From Streptosporangium sp. NBC_01756 (GTDB lineage Bacteria > Actinomycetota > Actinomycetes > Streptosporangiales > Streptosporangiaceae), in contig NZ_CP109130.1 of NCBI RefSeq assembly GCF_035917975.1, positions 868,001 through 932,000 on the forward strand: a stretch of 64,000 nt of DNA. Direction: 5' to 3'. The notes under the pieces are model-generated. The model worked only from the letters and a program-made list of their open reading frames with translations. It did no database searches and was not told the DNA's origin. This document shows positions 50,816-59,244 of this stretch, piece by piece (the first letter of the stretch is position 1; every line of letters starts with the position of its first letter). The position numbers were made by a program, and so were the translations under genes.

Positions 50816-52039
50816 GTGCGAGCGGTGGTCTTCGACGCTTTCGGGGCCGAGCCCCGGGTCAGGGAGGTGCCGGCTCCGGTGCCGTCGCCCGGCGGCGCGG
50901 TGGTCCGGGTGGAGGCGACCGGGCTGTGCCGGAGCGACTGGCACGGCTGGCAGGGCCACGACCCGGACATCCGGGTCCTGCCGCACGTGCCCGGACACGA
51001 ACTGGCCGGGGTCGTCGAGGCCGTGGGGGCGGGTGTCGGCTCGTGGCGGCCCGGCGACCGGGTCACGGTCCCGTTCGTCTGCGCCTGCGGCTCTTGTTCG
51101 ACGTGCGCTACGGGTGACCAGCAGGTCTGTGAACGCCAGACCCAGCCGGGCTTCACCCACTGGGGGTCCTTCGCCGAATACGTGGCGATCGAGAACGCGG
51201 ATGTGAACCTGGTGGGGCTGCCGGCGGAGATGACCTTCCCCACCGCTGCGAGCCTGGGCTGCCGCTTCGCCACCGCCTTCCGAGCCGTGGTGACCGTCGG
51301 CCGGGTCCAGCCCGGCGAGTGGGTGGCCGTACACGGCTGCGGCGGTGTGGGCCTGTCGGCCGTGATGATCGCCGCGGCCGCGGGAGCCCGGGTGATCGCC
51401 GTGGACGTCTCCCCGCAGGCCCTCGAACTCGCCGCGCGGTTCGGCGCCGCGGCGACCGTCATCGCGCCGGGCGGTCCGTCCCGGAGAACGGACGCCGCAC
51501 CGGGAGGCTCATCCCGGGAGAACAGCGGTGTCACACCGGGCGGATCGTCCCGGGAGAACGACGGTGCCACACCGGGCGGCGCGTCCCGGAAGAACGACGG
51601 TGCCACACCAATCGGTTCGCCACAGGAGAACGGCGGTGCCGCGCCTCCTTCGGACGCCCACGCCTCCGGAGGCGTCGCCGAGCGCATCCGGGACCTGACC
51701 GGCGGCGGGGCCCATGCCTCGATCGACGCGCTCGGCAGCCCGCAGACCTGCGCGTCGTCGATCGAGAGCCTGCGCCGCCGGGGCCGCCACGTCCAGATCG
51801 GCCTGCTGCCCGGTCTCACCTCACTGCCGATGAACCGGGTGATCGGCCACGAGCTGGAAATCCTCGGCAGCCACGGCATGGCCGCCCACGCCTATCCCGC
51901 GATGCTGGAGATGGTCGGCAGCGGTCTCCTCCGCCCGGACCTGCTGGTCACCCGGACCATCGGCCTCGACGAGGCGGGGCCGGCGCTCGCCGCGATCGGC
52001 TCCGTCCCCGGCGTCACGATGATCTTGCCGGCACGGTGA
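50816..52039 (+). CDS. Zinc-dependent alcohol dehydrogenase with an in-frame tandem-repeat insertion
   Basis: 407 residues from GTG 50816, behind GGAGAGG. MDR fold: catalytic zinc site ([18 protein letters not shown]), structural zinc cysteines [17 protein letters not shown], and Rossmann loop [12 protein letters not shown]. After the third Rossmann strand ([12 protein letters not shown]) a repeat region of about 60 residues, made of [12 protein letters not shown]-like units, is inserted before the usual helix [12 protein letters not shown]. Everything after it (ASIDALGS and onward) is normal. It oxidises an alcohol or aldehyde with NAD(P). Confidence 0.92.
   Translation: MRAVVFDAFGAEPRVREVPAPVPSPGGAVVRVEATGLCRSDWHGWQGHDPDIRVLPHVPGHELAGVVEAVGAGVGSWRPGDRVTVPFVCACGSCSTCATGDQQVCERQTQPGFTHWGSFAEYVAIENADVNLVGLPAEMTFPTAASLGCRFATAFRAVVTVGRVQPGEWVAVHGCGGVGLSAVMIAAAAGARVIAVDVSPQALELAARFGAAATVIAPGGPSRRTDAAPGGSSRENSGVTPGGSSRENDGATPGGASRKNDGATPIGSPQENGGAAPPSDAHASGGVAERIRDLTGGGAHASIDALGSPQTCASSIESLRRRGRHVQIGLLPGLTSLPMNRVIGHELEILGSHGMAAHAYPAMLEMVGSGLLRPDLLVTRTIGLDEAGPALAAIGSVPGVTMILPAR
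51470..51646. repeat. 36-bp tandem repeat inside the alcohol dehydrogenase gene
   Basis: One 33-bp unit plus four 36-bp units, coding for one 11-residue and four 12-residue repeats ([59 protein letters not shown]). The frame is kept throughout. Confidence 0.95.
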
Positions 52040-52172
52040 GGACATGTTCCGACCGGCAGGGGCGCCCGGCTCCGCGCGCGGACGCCACGCCGGATGCCCG
52101 CGGGCACCGCACCGGAGCATCGGGAGTCTTCCGCCGCCCCGCAGGACAAACCATGATTAGGTCCCATAAAAG

Positions 52173-54098
52173 ATGACGAACACGGTGATAACGTCCCTGG
52201 ACATGCGTCCAGAAGATCTCACCTCGCTGCATGTCCCCGGAAGCGTCACCCTCCACGGGGATCTCCTCCTCGTCGACGTGGCCCGTCCCGATCTTGAGAC
52301 CGACAGCTATCTCGGAGGCCTGTGGCGGCTCCCCCAGGACGGTCCCCCTGTTCCGTTCACCTTCGGCGACCGCGACACCGCGCCCCAGATCTCGCCGGAC
52401 GGGGCCTGGGTGGCCTTCCTGCGTGCGAAGACCGGCGGCAAGCCGCAGCTCCACGTGATGCCCACCGGCGGCGGCGAGCCACGCCCGCTCACCGACCTGC
52501 CGCTCGGCGCGGGCGCCCCGGTCTGGGCCCCCGACTCCCGCCGGATCGCGTTCGTCGCCCGGGTCCCCGAGGCCGGCCGCTACGGCACCGAGGAGGACGT
52601 GAGCGCCGCGGCCGAGGCGCCGCGCCGGATCACCGGGTTCCGCTACCGGCAGGACGGCGTCGGCTTCACCCTGGATCGGCAGCCGGCCCTGTTCGTGGTC
52701 AACGCCCTGGCCGACATCCCGCAGCCGGTACAGCTCACCGACGGCCCCTACTCCGTCGCCTCCCCCGCCTGGACCCCCGACGGCGAGCACGTGCTGGTCT
52801 CGGCGGATCGCGACCTGGACGGTGAGACCCTGCACACCGACCTGTACGCGGTGCCGGCCGCCGGTGGCGCGCCGATCCTCGTGGTGCGCAGCGCCGGATC
52901 GGCCGACCATCCCGTCGCGCTCCCCGGCGGGGAGGTGCTCTATCTCGGCACGGCCTTCTCCGGAATCCACTCGGTGGCCCGCAACACCGGCCTCTACCGT
53001 GCCCCGCTGCGGATCGGCGGCGAGCCGGCGACCGGGACGCGGCTGACCGAGGAGGAATCGGTGGGCATCGAGCCGATGCTCCCCGTCGCGGTCGAGGACG
53101 GCGTCCTGGTCACGGTGCGGGTGCGCGGCGCGGTCGAACTGCGGCTGGTCCCCTCCGACGCCACGGAGACGCCCCTGGAGAAGCTCCCCGTCGTGCTGGG
53201 TGAGCGGGCGGGCGTCAAGGCGTTCGCCTCCCACGGCGGGCAGATCGTCGCAGTGGTGTCCACGCCGGAGAGCCCCGGCGAGGTGGTCACCCCGGACCGG
53301 ACACTCACCGACTTCTCCGGGCCGCTGGCCGGTGTCCGCCCGCTCCAGGAGATCACCGCCGTGTCCGCCGACGGCTACCCCGTCCACGGCTGGCTGGCCC
53401 TGCCCGAGGGCGAGGGCCCGCACCCGGTCCTGCTGAACGTGCACGGCGGCCCGTTCGCCCAGCACGGATGGGGCTTCATGGACGAGACCCAGGTCTACGC
53501 CGCCGCCGGATACGCGGTGGTCCTGCCCAACCCCCGCGGGTCGGCCGGGTACGGCCAGGCCCACGGTCAGGCCGTGGTCGGCGCGTTCGGCACCGTGGAC
53601 GTCGACGACGTGCTGGCCCTGCTGGACGCGGCGCTGGCCCGGCCCGAGTGCGACGACGAACGGGTCGGCGTGATGGGCGGCTCCTACGGCGGGTTCATGA
53701 CGAGCTGGCTGGCCGCCCATCACGGGGAGCGGTTCAAGGCCGCCTGGAGCGAGCGCGCGGTCAACGCCTGGGACTCCTTCACCGGCTCCTCCGACATCGG
53801 CTGGTACTTCGCCGAGGCCTACTGCGGCCCCGATGTCGAGACCCAGCGCGCGATGAGCCCGCTGCAGCACGCCGACCGGATCGACCTGCCGTTCGCCGTG
53901 GTCCACTCCGAGGAGGACTGGCGCTGCCCGGTCGAGCAGGCCCAGCGCATGTTCGTCGCGCTGCGCCGCAACGGCGTCCCGGCCGAGTTCCTGCTGTTCC
54001 CCGGCGAGGGTCACGAGCTCAGCCGGAGCGGACGCCCCCGGCACCGCCTGCAGCGCTTCGAGGCCGTCCTCGAATGGTGGTCGCGTCACCTGTCCTGA
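52173..54098 (+). CDS. S9-family prolyl oligopeptidase-like peptidase
   Basis: 641 residues. An N-terminal seven-bladed propeller (about 20-390, with repeated xxDG..V/F motifs) and a C-terminal alpha/beta hydrolase domain with Ser in GGSYGGFMTSW, Asp in VHSEEDWRCPVEQ and His in GEGHELSR. This is the S9C acylaminoacyl-peptidase pattern. No signal peptide, so cytosolic. ATG 52173 lacks a ribosome site and may be leaderless; ATG 52203 is another choice. Confidence 0.93.
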   Translation: MTNTVITSLDMRPEDLTSLHVPGSVTLHGDLLLVDVARPDLETDSYLGGLWRLPQDGPPVPFTFGDRDTAPQISPDGAWVAFLRAKTGGKPQLHVMPTGGGEPRPLTDLPLGAGAPVWAPDSRRIAFVARVPEAGRYGTEEDVSAAAEAPRRITGFRYRQDGVGFTLDRQPALFVVNALADIPQPVQLTDGPYSVASPAWTPDGEHVLVSADRDLDGETLHTDLYAVPAAGGAPILVVRSAGSADHPVALPGGEVLYLGTAFSGIHSVARNTGLYRAPLRIGGEPATGTRLTEEESVGIEPMLPVAVEDGVLVTVRVRGAVELRLVPSDATETPLEKLPVVLGERAGVKAFASHGGQIVAVVSTPESPGEVVTPDRTLTDFSGPLAGVRPLQEITAVSADGYPVHGWLALPEGEGPHPVLLNVHGGPFAQHGWGFMDETQVYAAAGYAVVLPNPRGSAGYGQAHGQAVVGAFGTVDVDDVLALLDAALARPECDDERVGVMGGSYGGFMTSWLAAHHGERFKAAWSERAVNAWDSFTGSSDIGWYFAEAYCGPDVETQRAMSPLQHADRIDLPFAVVHSEEDWRCPVEQAQRMFVALRRNGVPAEFLLFPGEGHELSRSGRPRHRLQRFEAVLEWWSRHLS

Positions 54099-54106
54099 TC
54101 CCGGCC

Positions 54107-54147
54107 GGGCACCCGCCGAACCGCCACCGGCCCTCCGGCGGGTGCCC
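54107..54147. terminator. Bidirectional hairpin terminator
   Basis: GGGCACCCGCCG pairs with CGGCGGGTGCCC (12 bp) across a 17-base loop, between the converging S9 peptidase and metallo-hydrolase genes. Confidence 0.7.
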
Positions 54148-54256
54148 TGCCGGACCGGGACCGGTGGCCTGCCCGGCGTTGAGCACGACCAGGTGGTGGC
54201 CGCCGCCCGGATGTCTCCGCAGCCGCAGCCGGACGGCACGAGTGCCCGCCGTCCGG

Positions 54257-55195
54257 TCAGGCCAGGCAGGTCAACAGCCTGCCTCCGTTGTAGTCGATCA
54301 TCTCCAGCACCGCGGCGGCCACGTCGATCGGCTCACCCGGCGGCAGGCCGTCCAGCTCGGCGTAGGCCCGGTGCAGGTTGCCGACGATGCGCTCGGGGTC
54401 GAGCAACCCGCCGTACTCGCCGAGGTCCGTCTCGCGCGCCGCCTCCAGCGGCGACAGGCCGGCCGCCCGGCCGAGCTCGGCGGTGGCCATCACGAACCGC
54501 AGGTATTCCTGCACCCGGTCGATGACCTCCGGTCCGCACACGCCGCCGTGACCGGGCACGATCGTCTCGGCGCCCAGCTCCCTGAGCCTGTCGAGGGCGG
54601 TGATCGACCCCTGGACCGAGCCCATCATCACGAACGGCGTGCCGCCGTTGAACACCAGGTCCCCGGCGAACAGCAGCGACCGCTCGGGGATCCACACGAT
54701 CGAGTCGTTGGTCGTGTGCGCCGGGAGGCCCAGGTGGCGGACCTCGCAGCGCAGCTCGTCGGAGTGGACGGTCACCCCGTCGGTGTAGGTGAGGAACGGC
54801 GGGCAGGGCACCAGATCTCCCCAGTCCACCTCGGTCCAGGCCGTCGTGCGGTACTCCGGGATCCCCTCGGCGAGGATCGCCTCCCGGGTCTTCTCATGCC
54901 CGACGATCGTCGCCTCGGGGAAGGCGGAGTTGCCGAAGGTGTGGTCGCCGTGGTGATGGGTGTTGATCAGTGTCGTCACCGGCCGGTCGGTGACCGATCT
55001 GATCGCCTCACGGTAGGCGAGGGTGCGCCGCTCGGTGGAGCAGGCGTCCACACTGATCACTCCGCGCCGCCCCACCAGGAAGCCGGTGTTGTTGATCCAC
55101 CAGCTTCCGTCGGGCTGGATGTAGGCGTAGACGCCGTCGGAGACCTCCTCGACGCGGGCGGGAGGCAGGGGATGATCGTGGCGCGATGAGCTCAT
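54257..55195 (-). CDS. MBL-fold metallo-hydrolase
   Basis: 312 residues with the MBL signature INTHHHGDHTFG (HxHxDH), Asp in LLFAGDLVFN and His in IVPGHGG, all five ligand motifs being present. The long C-terminal helical region (residues about 215-312) fits small-molecule hydrolases rather than beta-lactamases. The start ATG 55195 lies inside a 124-bp direct repeat whose second copy is at 58811, so its first codons and promoter exist twice in the window. Substrate unknown. Confidence 0.9.
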   Translation of the reverse strand: MSSSRHDHPLPPARVEEVSDGVYAYIQPDGSWWINNTGFLVGRRGVISVDACSTERRTLAYREAIRSVTDRPVTTLINTHHHGDHTFGNSAFPEATIVGHEKTREAILAEGIPEYRTTAWTEVDWGDLVPCPPFLTYTDGVTVHSDELRCEVRHLGLPAHTTNDSIVWIPERSLLFAGDLVFNGGTPFVMMGSVQGSITALDRLRELGAETIVPGHGGVCGPEVIDRVQEYLRFVMATAELGRAAGLSPLEAARETDLGEYGGLLDPERIVGNLHRAYAELDGLPPGEPIDVAAAVLEMIDYNGGRLLTCLA

Positions 55196-55288
55196 GGTCG
55201 AAATTATCGGCTCCGGCGGGACCTCGGTCACCGGGATCACAAGATCGCCGGCCTCCGGGGGGCCGTCCGCCCGGTCGGATTTCTGAGC
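55165..55288. repeat. 124-bp direct repeat, left copy
   Basis: Aligns without gaps to 58811-58934 with about 10 differences (92% identity), same orientation. It covers the first codons and leader of the metallo-hydrolase gene. The two copies bracket a 3.5-kb segment of different content. Confidence 0.95.
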
Positions 55289-55423
55289 GGGTGTTTGATC
55301 CTGCGGATTCCGTCCGATTCGGATTTCACGGGCACCTCTCAGCAACCTGCTCCACCGCCTACCAGCGTTGACCCTGAGAGTTCTACGCGGTATTCATTCG
55401 GATTTCCTGACATAATTACCCTT

Positions 55424-56260
55424 GTGTTCCGCATATTTCTCGCCTTTGCTGCGATGGCAGCCCTCCTGTTCGGCACCTCGGCTGCCGATACAGACCGGTT
55501 ACCGAAAATCCTTGCACCTCCGGTCGGCCCTTGGCCGGAAGGCGGAATGTTCTCCATTCGTCTGTGCATCAGTTACGACGGCGCGGACGCCTGCGGAGAC
55601 AAGGAGGCGACTCCGGCGCAGAGGCGCACGATCGAGCAGATCCTATGGCAGATGCCGCAGATTACAGGTCTCCGCTACGAGAACAAACAGGAGGCACTGG
55701 ACGATTTTTTGGAGGCCTCTCCCAATTTAATCGGGGTGATGAAAGAAAGCGACATGCCGGAGACATTCACCGGAAGACTACATCGGTGGAGTGATGCGCC
55801 TGCCTTCAATTCGGCGCTCAAGAAGCTGCCCGGCATCGCCGTCATCCATGTCATACCCACCCCTCTCTGGGAGGGCACGGCTGATATGACCATTATCCTG
55901 TGCGACAACAGCAGAAGGTGGGGGCCCTGCGAGAGGCGAGGCAGGGCGACGGCTGACGAGAGGGCGGCGGTCGGAGTTCTCCTGAGGAGAATGAAAGGTG
56001 TCAAGCGCATCTATTTCGCGAACCAGGCGCATAACATGTGGATGTTCAAGCAGTTCGACACCTTGTTGTCGCACGTGATAAATCCTGCCCCCCAGAGAAA
56101 GGACGACGGTGCCAATCCATTGGACGAGTACTACGATAGCTACTACGTCAAACTTGACGATCCGATGCTCGTCCCATCGGTCAGCGACAAAGTGGAAGGC
56201 CTGCCCGGAGTATTTGGAGGGGTCCGGGTGTCTGTCTGGTACGGCTTAGTAGGTTTTTGA
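55424..56260 (+). CDS. Secreted or anchored protein with two FtsX-type extracellular domains
   Basis: 278 residues from GTG 55424, which gives a signal peptide (VFRIFLAFAAMAALLFGTSAA); the open frame reaches TTG 55295, but that region has no ribosome site. Two repeated domains of about 100 residues each: FSIRLCISYDGADACGDK then ATPAQRRTIEQIL, QALDDF-like QEALDDFLE, and MPETFTGRLH; then IILCDNSRRWGPCERR, TADERAAVGVLLRRM, and DDPMLVPSVSDKV. Each has the paired Cys and the ATPAQR...I helix of the FtsX extracellular domain. The four-helix FtsX permease part is missing. Its base composition is lower in GC than its neighbours, suggesting recent acquisition. Confidence 0.7.
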   Translation: MFRIFLAFAAMAALLFGTSAADTDRLPKILAPPVGPWPEGGMFSIRLCISYDGADACGDKEATPAQRRTIEQILWQMPQITGLRYENKQEALDDFLEASPNLIGVMKESDMPETFTGRLHRWSDAPAFNSALKKLPGIAVIHVIPTPLWEGTADMTIILCDNSRRWGPCERRGRATADERAAVGVLLRRMKGVKRIYFANQAHNMWMFKQFDTLLSHVINPAPQRKDDGANPLDEYYDSYYVKLDDPMLVPSVSDKVEGLPGVFGGVRVSVWYGLVGF

Positions 56261-56589
56261 CATGTCTGATCGAGAAGTCAGTTCGGGCAGCCTGATATGG
56301 CTTCGGACTCGCTGCCAGCCAATATGGGCATCCGTCGCCCTACCGCCGGACAGGCGCAATCGGGCCACGAGATCGGCGGTTGCCAAGGGCAGGGAGGAAT
56401 AGACCAGGAACCACCCGGTTGACCCCTGGTACCTCCCAGTAGGCGTACCCCAACCGTGACGGCGCCAAGACCACCTTGCTGTCGAGGTAGAGGGCGAAAC
56501 CCCAAGTGCTGGTGGGTTCGGCTCCCACTTTCGTTGAGGTCTTGGAATCCGCTTGCTCGCGGCGCCAGGTGGTCGCAGGCGGAGCGGTA
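56261..56589. other. Non-coding or degenerate stretch
   Basis: No convincing gene. Two open frames on the minus strand (56278-56505 and 56340-56651) lack ribosome sites and recognisable motifs. The second contains GYAYWEVPG and LFLPALGNRR, which could be a relic of a real protein. Treated as unexplained accessory DNA inside the bracketed island. Confidence 0.6.
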
Positions 56590-57198
56590 TCAGTTTTCAG
56601 GCCGCGCCTGTTCCGGTGGGACGGTTGCGGAGAGGACGTGCAGATCGTCAAAAGCTTGGAGGAGATGTGCGTCCAAACTCTGTGAGGGGTCCTCGATCCA
56701 TGCTTGGGCGGCGTGGTGGAAGGTGGCCCAGCCGGTTTGTGCGGCCAGGCTGGCCAGCCGCTCGGGGATATCGCGCTGACGTAGCGCCTCCGCTACGGCT
56801 TCGGTAAGGGCTGCGGCCTTGGCCAAGTCACGTTCTCGGAGGGCTGGGGTCTTGGCGATGACCGCTAACCGTGGCTCGGAGAACGGGCGGTTGTCCTCAA
56901 GGATTCGTCCGGCTTTCCGGAAGGCGCACAGCAGAATGCCGAGTGGCTGCAGGCCATCGGGGGCGTCGGCGACCTCCTGTATCAGCGCGGCGCGCAGGTC
57001 GGCTTCGCCGCCGAAGAGCACCTCGCGCTTGTCCGGGAAGTGCCGGAAGAACGTGCGCTCGTTGACGCCTGCCCGGGCGGCGATCTCAGCCGTGGTGGTC
57101 TGATCGAACCCGCGCTCCCGGTACAGCTCCAGAGCCGCCTGTTGAAGGCGGCGACGCGCTTCCATTCCACTTCGTGGCACCCCTCGAAGATACCGCAT
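56590..57198 (-). CDS. TetR-family regulator
   Basis: 202 residues. HTH at about residues 15-60: LYRERGFDQTTTAEIAARAGVNERTFFRHFPDKREV in spirit, with the ERTFFRHF recognition helix of the AcrR-like group. ATG 57198 or ATG 57165. It is divergent from an NAD-dependent epimerase gene with a 303-bp gap rich in ACTGGC/GCCAGT inverted repeats, so it likely represses that gene and itself. Confidence 0.92.
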   Translation of the reverse strand: MRYLRGVPRSGMEARRRLQQAALELYRERGFDQTTTAEIAARAGVNERTFFRHFPDKREVLFGGEADLRAALIQEVADAPDGLQPLGILLCAFRKAGRILEDNRPFSEPRLAVIAKTPALRERDLAKAAALTEAVAEALRQRDIPERLASLAAQTGWATFHHAAQAWIEDPSQSLDAHLLQAFDDLHVLSATVPPEQARPEN

Positions 57199-57222
57199 GC
57201 GCCAGTGGCTGACACCACTTGA

Positions 57223-57275
57223 CGCCAGCGACTGGCGCTACGTAAGGTCAGCAACTGGCGCTACTTAGTGCCAGT
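57223..57275. promoter_or_regulatory. Cluster of GCCAGT/ACTGGC inverted repeats between TetR and epimerase
   Basis: CGCCAG-CGA-CTGGCG (57223-57237) and ACTGGC-N10-GCCAGT (57254-57275), with another GCCAGTGGC at 57201. They sit just upstream of the TetR start. Candidate operators for the TetR protein. Confidence 0.6.
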
Positions 57276-57501
57276 AGCTGTCGTTAAGTGGGAGGTTTTG
57301 GTCGCTGGTGGCAGCGACCCCGACCTTTCGGTCCGAACGCCGTCGAGGCGATCAAGGTCTCCATACCGCCTCGCAGGCTCTGGCAGGACGCGCATGCGAC
57401 ATGTCGCTGCGCTGTGCTGCCCTCGAAGGCAGGCCATTCCCGCCTCACCCGCACCGGACCCGTTCAGCGGCCCTGGTGCACACCCGCAGAGAGAGCGTGT
57501 C

Positions 57502-58413
57502 ATGCATATTTTTGTCACTGGTGGTTCTGGCCAGACCGGCCCCGCCGTCGTCGCCGAGTTCGTCGCGGCCGGCCACGACGTCACCGGTCTGGCGCGCTCG
57601 GACGCCGCCGCCGCCCGGCTGGAGTCGCTGGGCGCCACACCACACCGCGGCTCCCTGGACGACCTCGACAGCCTGCGCCGTGGCGCCGAAGCCGCCGACG
57701 GAGTCCTGCACATGGCCTACGGCGGGGACTTCTCCGACCTCGACGACATGATGAGGCGCGACCGGACCGCGATCGAGGCGCTCGGCCAGCCGTTGGAACA
57801 CTCGGGCAAGCCGCTCGTCATCACCTCGGGCACGCTGGTGATGCCCGCCGGCCGGGAGACCACCGAGAAGGACGAGCCCGACTCGGCCGGGATCGCTGCC
57901 TTCCGCATTGCGGGCGAGCGAGCCTGTCTGGACTTCGTCGCCCGGGGAGTACGCGCGAGCGTGGTCCGCCTCGCTCCTACCGTCCACGGTCCCGAAGACC
58001 ACGGCTTCATCCCCATGCTCATCGCCACCGCACGAAAGACCGGCGTCTCGGCCTACGTCGGCGACGGCACCAACCGGTGGCCCGCAGTACACCGGCTCGA
58101 CGCCGCGGTTCTGTTCCGCCTGGCACTGGAGAAGGCTCCTGCGGGCAGCGTGCTGCACGGAGCAGCCGAAAGCGGCGTCACCATGAAGAACATCGCACAG
58201 ACGATCGCCCGGGGCCTGGATCTGCCGATGATCTCGCTGACCCCCGACGAGGCTGCCGGGCACTACGTCAGCCCGTTCATGGCCAGGGTCTACGGCTTCG
58301 ACGCGCCCGTCTCCAGCGCTCACACGCAGGATCTGCTCGGCTGGTCTCCCACCCATCCGACACTTCTCGATGACCTAGAGCACGGCGACTACTTGGCCGC
58401 GCCTGCCTTCTGA
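57502..58413 (+). CDS. NAD-dependent epimerase/dehydratase family protein (extended SDR)
   Basis: 303 residues. The Rossmann motif GGSGQTGPAVV at the N-terminus and the acidic strand after GLARSDAAAARLESLGA follow the NmrA/atypical SDR pattern. The YxxxK of classical SDRs is not seen; EKDEPDSAGIAAFRIAGERAC and WPAVHRLDAAVLFRLALE match 'SDR family NAD(P)-dependent oxidoreductase' proteins inducible through TetR repressors. AGAGAG precedes ATG 57502. It probably reduces a reactive aldehyde or sugar derivative. Confidence 0.88.
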   Translation: MHIFVTGGSGQTGPAVVAEFVAAGHDVTGLARSDAAAARLESLGATPHRGSLDDLDSLRRGAEAADGVLHMAYGGDFSDLDDMMRRDRTAIEALGQPLEHSGKPLVITSGTLVMPAGRETTEKDEPDSAGIAAFRIAGERACLDFVARGVRASVVRLAPTVHGPEDHGFIPMLIATARKTGVSAYVGDGTNRWPAVHRLDAAVLFRLALEKAPAGSVLHGAAESGVTMKNIAQTIARGLDLPMISLTPDEAAGHYVSPFMARVYGFDAPVSSAHTQDLLGWSPTHPTLLDDLEHGDYLAAPAF

Positions 58414-58543
58414 TCCCCTCAGACCCATCCGGGCTCCCGCCGTCGGTGTCCTCGGGGGCATCCGGTGCTCGCGCTTGAGGAACTCAAGCCAGCACCACGG
58501 ATACGCCCTCCGTAGCGCACGAAGCAGTTCAGAAGCCAGGTTC

Positions 58544-58802
58544 CGACATCGAGCGCTTCCGCCTTGATGATGGCCTGGCGCGCGTCGCCAGACCCAACCA
58601 CTGCCGCCCCCTCATGGATGGTGACGTTGGTCAACCCCAAGGCGGTCCAGAAGTCGTTGCGATCCTCTCTGAGGCGTTCGGCGACTTGCCGAGCTTGCGG
58701 AAGGAAGGTGCGGACGGCCGCTCAGTCGTGCTGGGCGGCGGCCGTGACCGCCACCAGGTAGAGCGCGCCGAGCATTGACAACGACCGAGGCTCGGTGCAG
58801 CG
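58544..58802 (-). pseudogene. Truncated C-terminal (TPR) part of an XRE-type regulator
   Basis: On the minus strand the frame reads SLSMLGALYLVAVTAAAQHD, a stop at 58722-58724, then VAERLREDRNDFWTALGLTN and VTIHEGAAVVGSGDARQAI. This is the TPR region found in many actinomycete helix-turn-helix regulators (DRxDFWTAFGPTNV). It has an in-frame TGA, lacks the HTH, and its 5' side ends within 8 bp of the right copy of the direct repeat. Confidence 0.75.
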
Positions 58803-58810
58803 CGTCCACC

Positions 58811-58934
58811 GCAGGGGGTGATCGTGGCGCGATGAACTCATGGTCGAAATCATCGGCTCCGGCGGGACCCCGGTCACCGGGATCACAAGATCACCGGCCT
58901 CCGGGGGCCCGTCCGCCCGGTTAGACTTCTGGGC
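58811..58934. repeat. 124-bp direct repeat, right copy
   Basis: Partner of 55165-55288. It contains a mutated copy of the metallo-hydrolase start and lies directly before the metE cobalamin riboswitch. The original junction was probably metallo-hydrolase / metE. Confidence 0.95.
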
Positions 58935-58954
58935 GCGGACGGTTCATCCAGGTC

Positions 58955-59130
58955 TCCGGATCTGGATGTCGTAAGAGGGAACCCGGTGAGAATCCGGGAC
59001 TGCCCCGCAGCGGTGAGTGGGAACGACCGCCGTCATCACGCACTGGGCCCGACGGTCTGGGAAGCGACGGCCAGTAGGACACGCCTGTCTCAGGTGTGGT
59101 GCCCGCGAGTCCGAAGACCTGCCCTCCGCC
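58955..59130 (+). ncRNA. Cobalamin riboswitch upstream of metE
   Basis: Aptamer landmarks in order: AAGAGGGAACCCGGTGAGAA, GGGACTGCCCCGCAGCGGTG, the central AAGCGACGGCCAGTAGG, and GCGAGTCCGAAGACCTGCC. The boundaries are approximate. It precedes metE by about 115 nt. The sequence strongly resembles the riboswitch at 34895. Confidence 0.94.
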
Positions 59131-59185
59131 CGTGCGCCGTTCGGCGCGCGGTGGTCCGCGGCCCCGTGGGAGGGCCAGGGACGCA

Positions 59186-59235
59186 CCTCGCTGTGCGCTC
59201 TTTCCTCCTGCCCGGCCGCCCGTGGCTCAGCGAGG
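59186..59235 (+). promoter_or_regulatory. Anti-RBS helix in the metE leader
   Basis: CCTCGCTG (59186-59193) is exactly complementary to CAGCGAGG (59228-59235), which covers the start of the metE ribosome site GAGGGAAG. This would allow the riboswitch to block translation rather than transcription. Confidence 0.5.
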
Positions 59236-59244
59236 GAAGCTGCC

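Noticed and set aside
55295-55423. Longer N-terminus for the FtsX-domain protein from TTG 55295
   Set aside because: No ribosome site, and it would place 43 residues before a clear signal peptide starting at GTG 55424.
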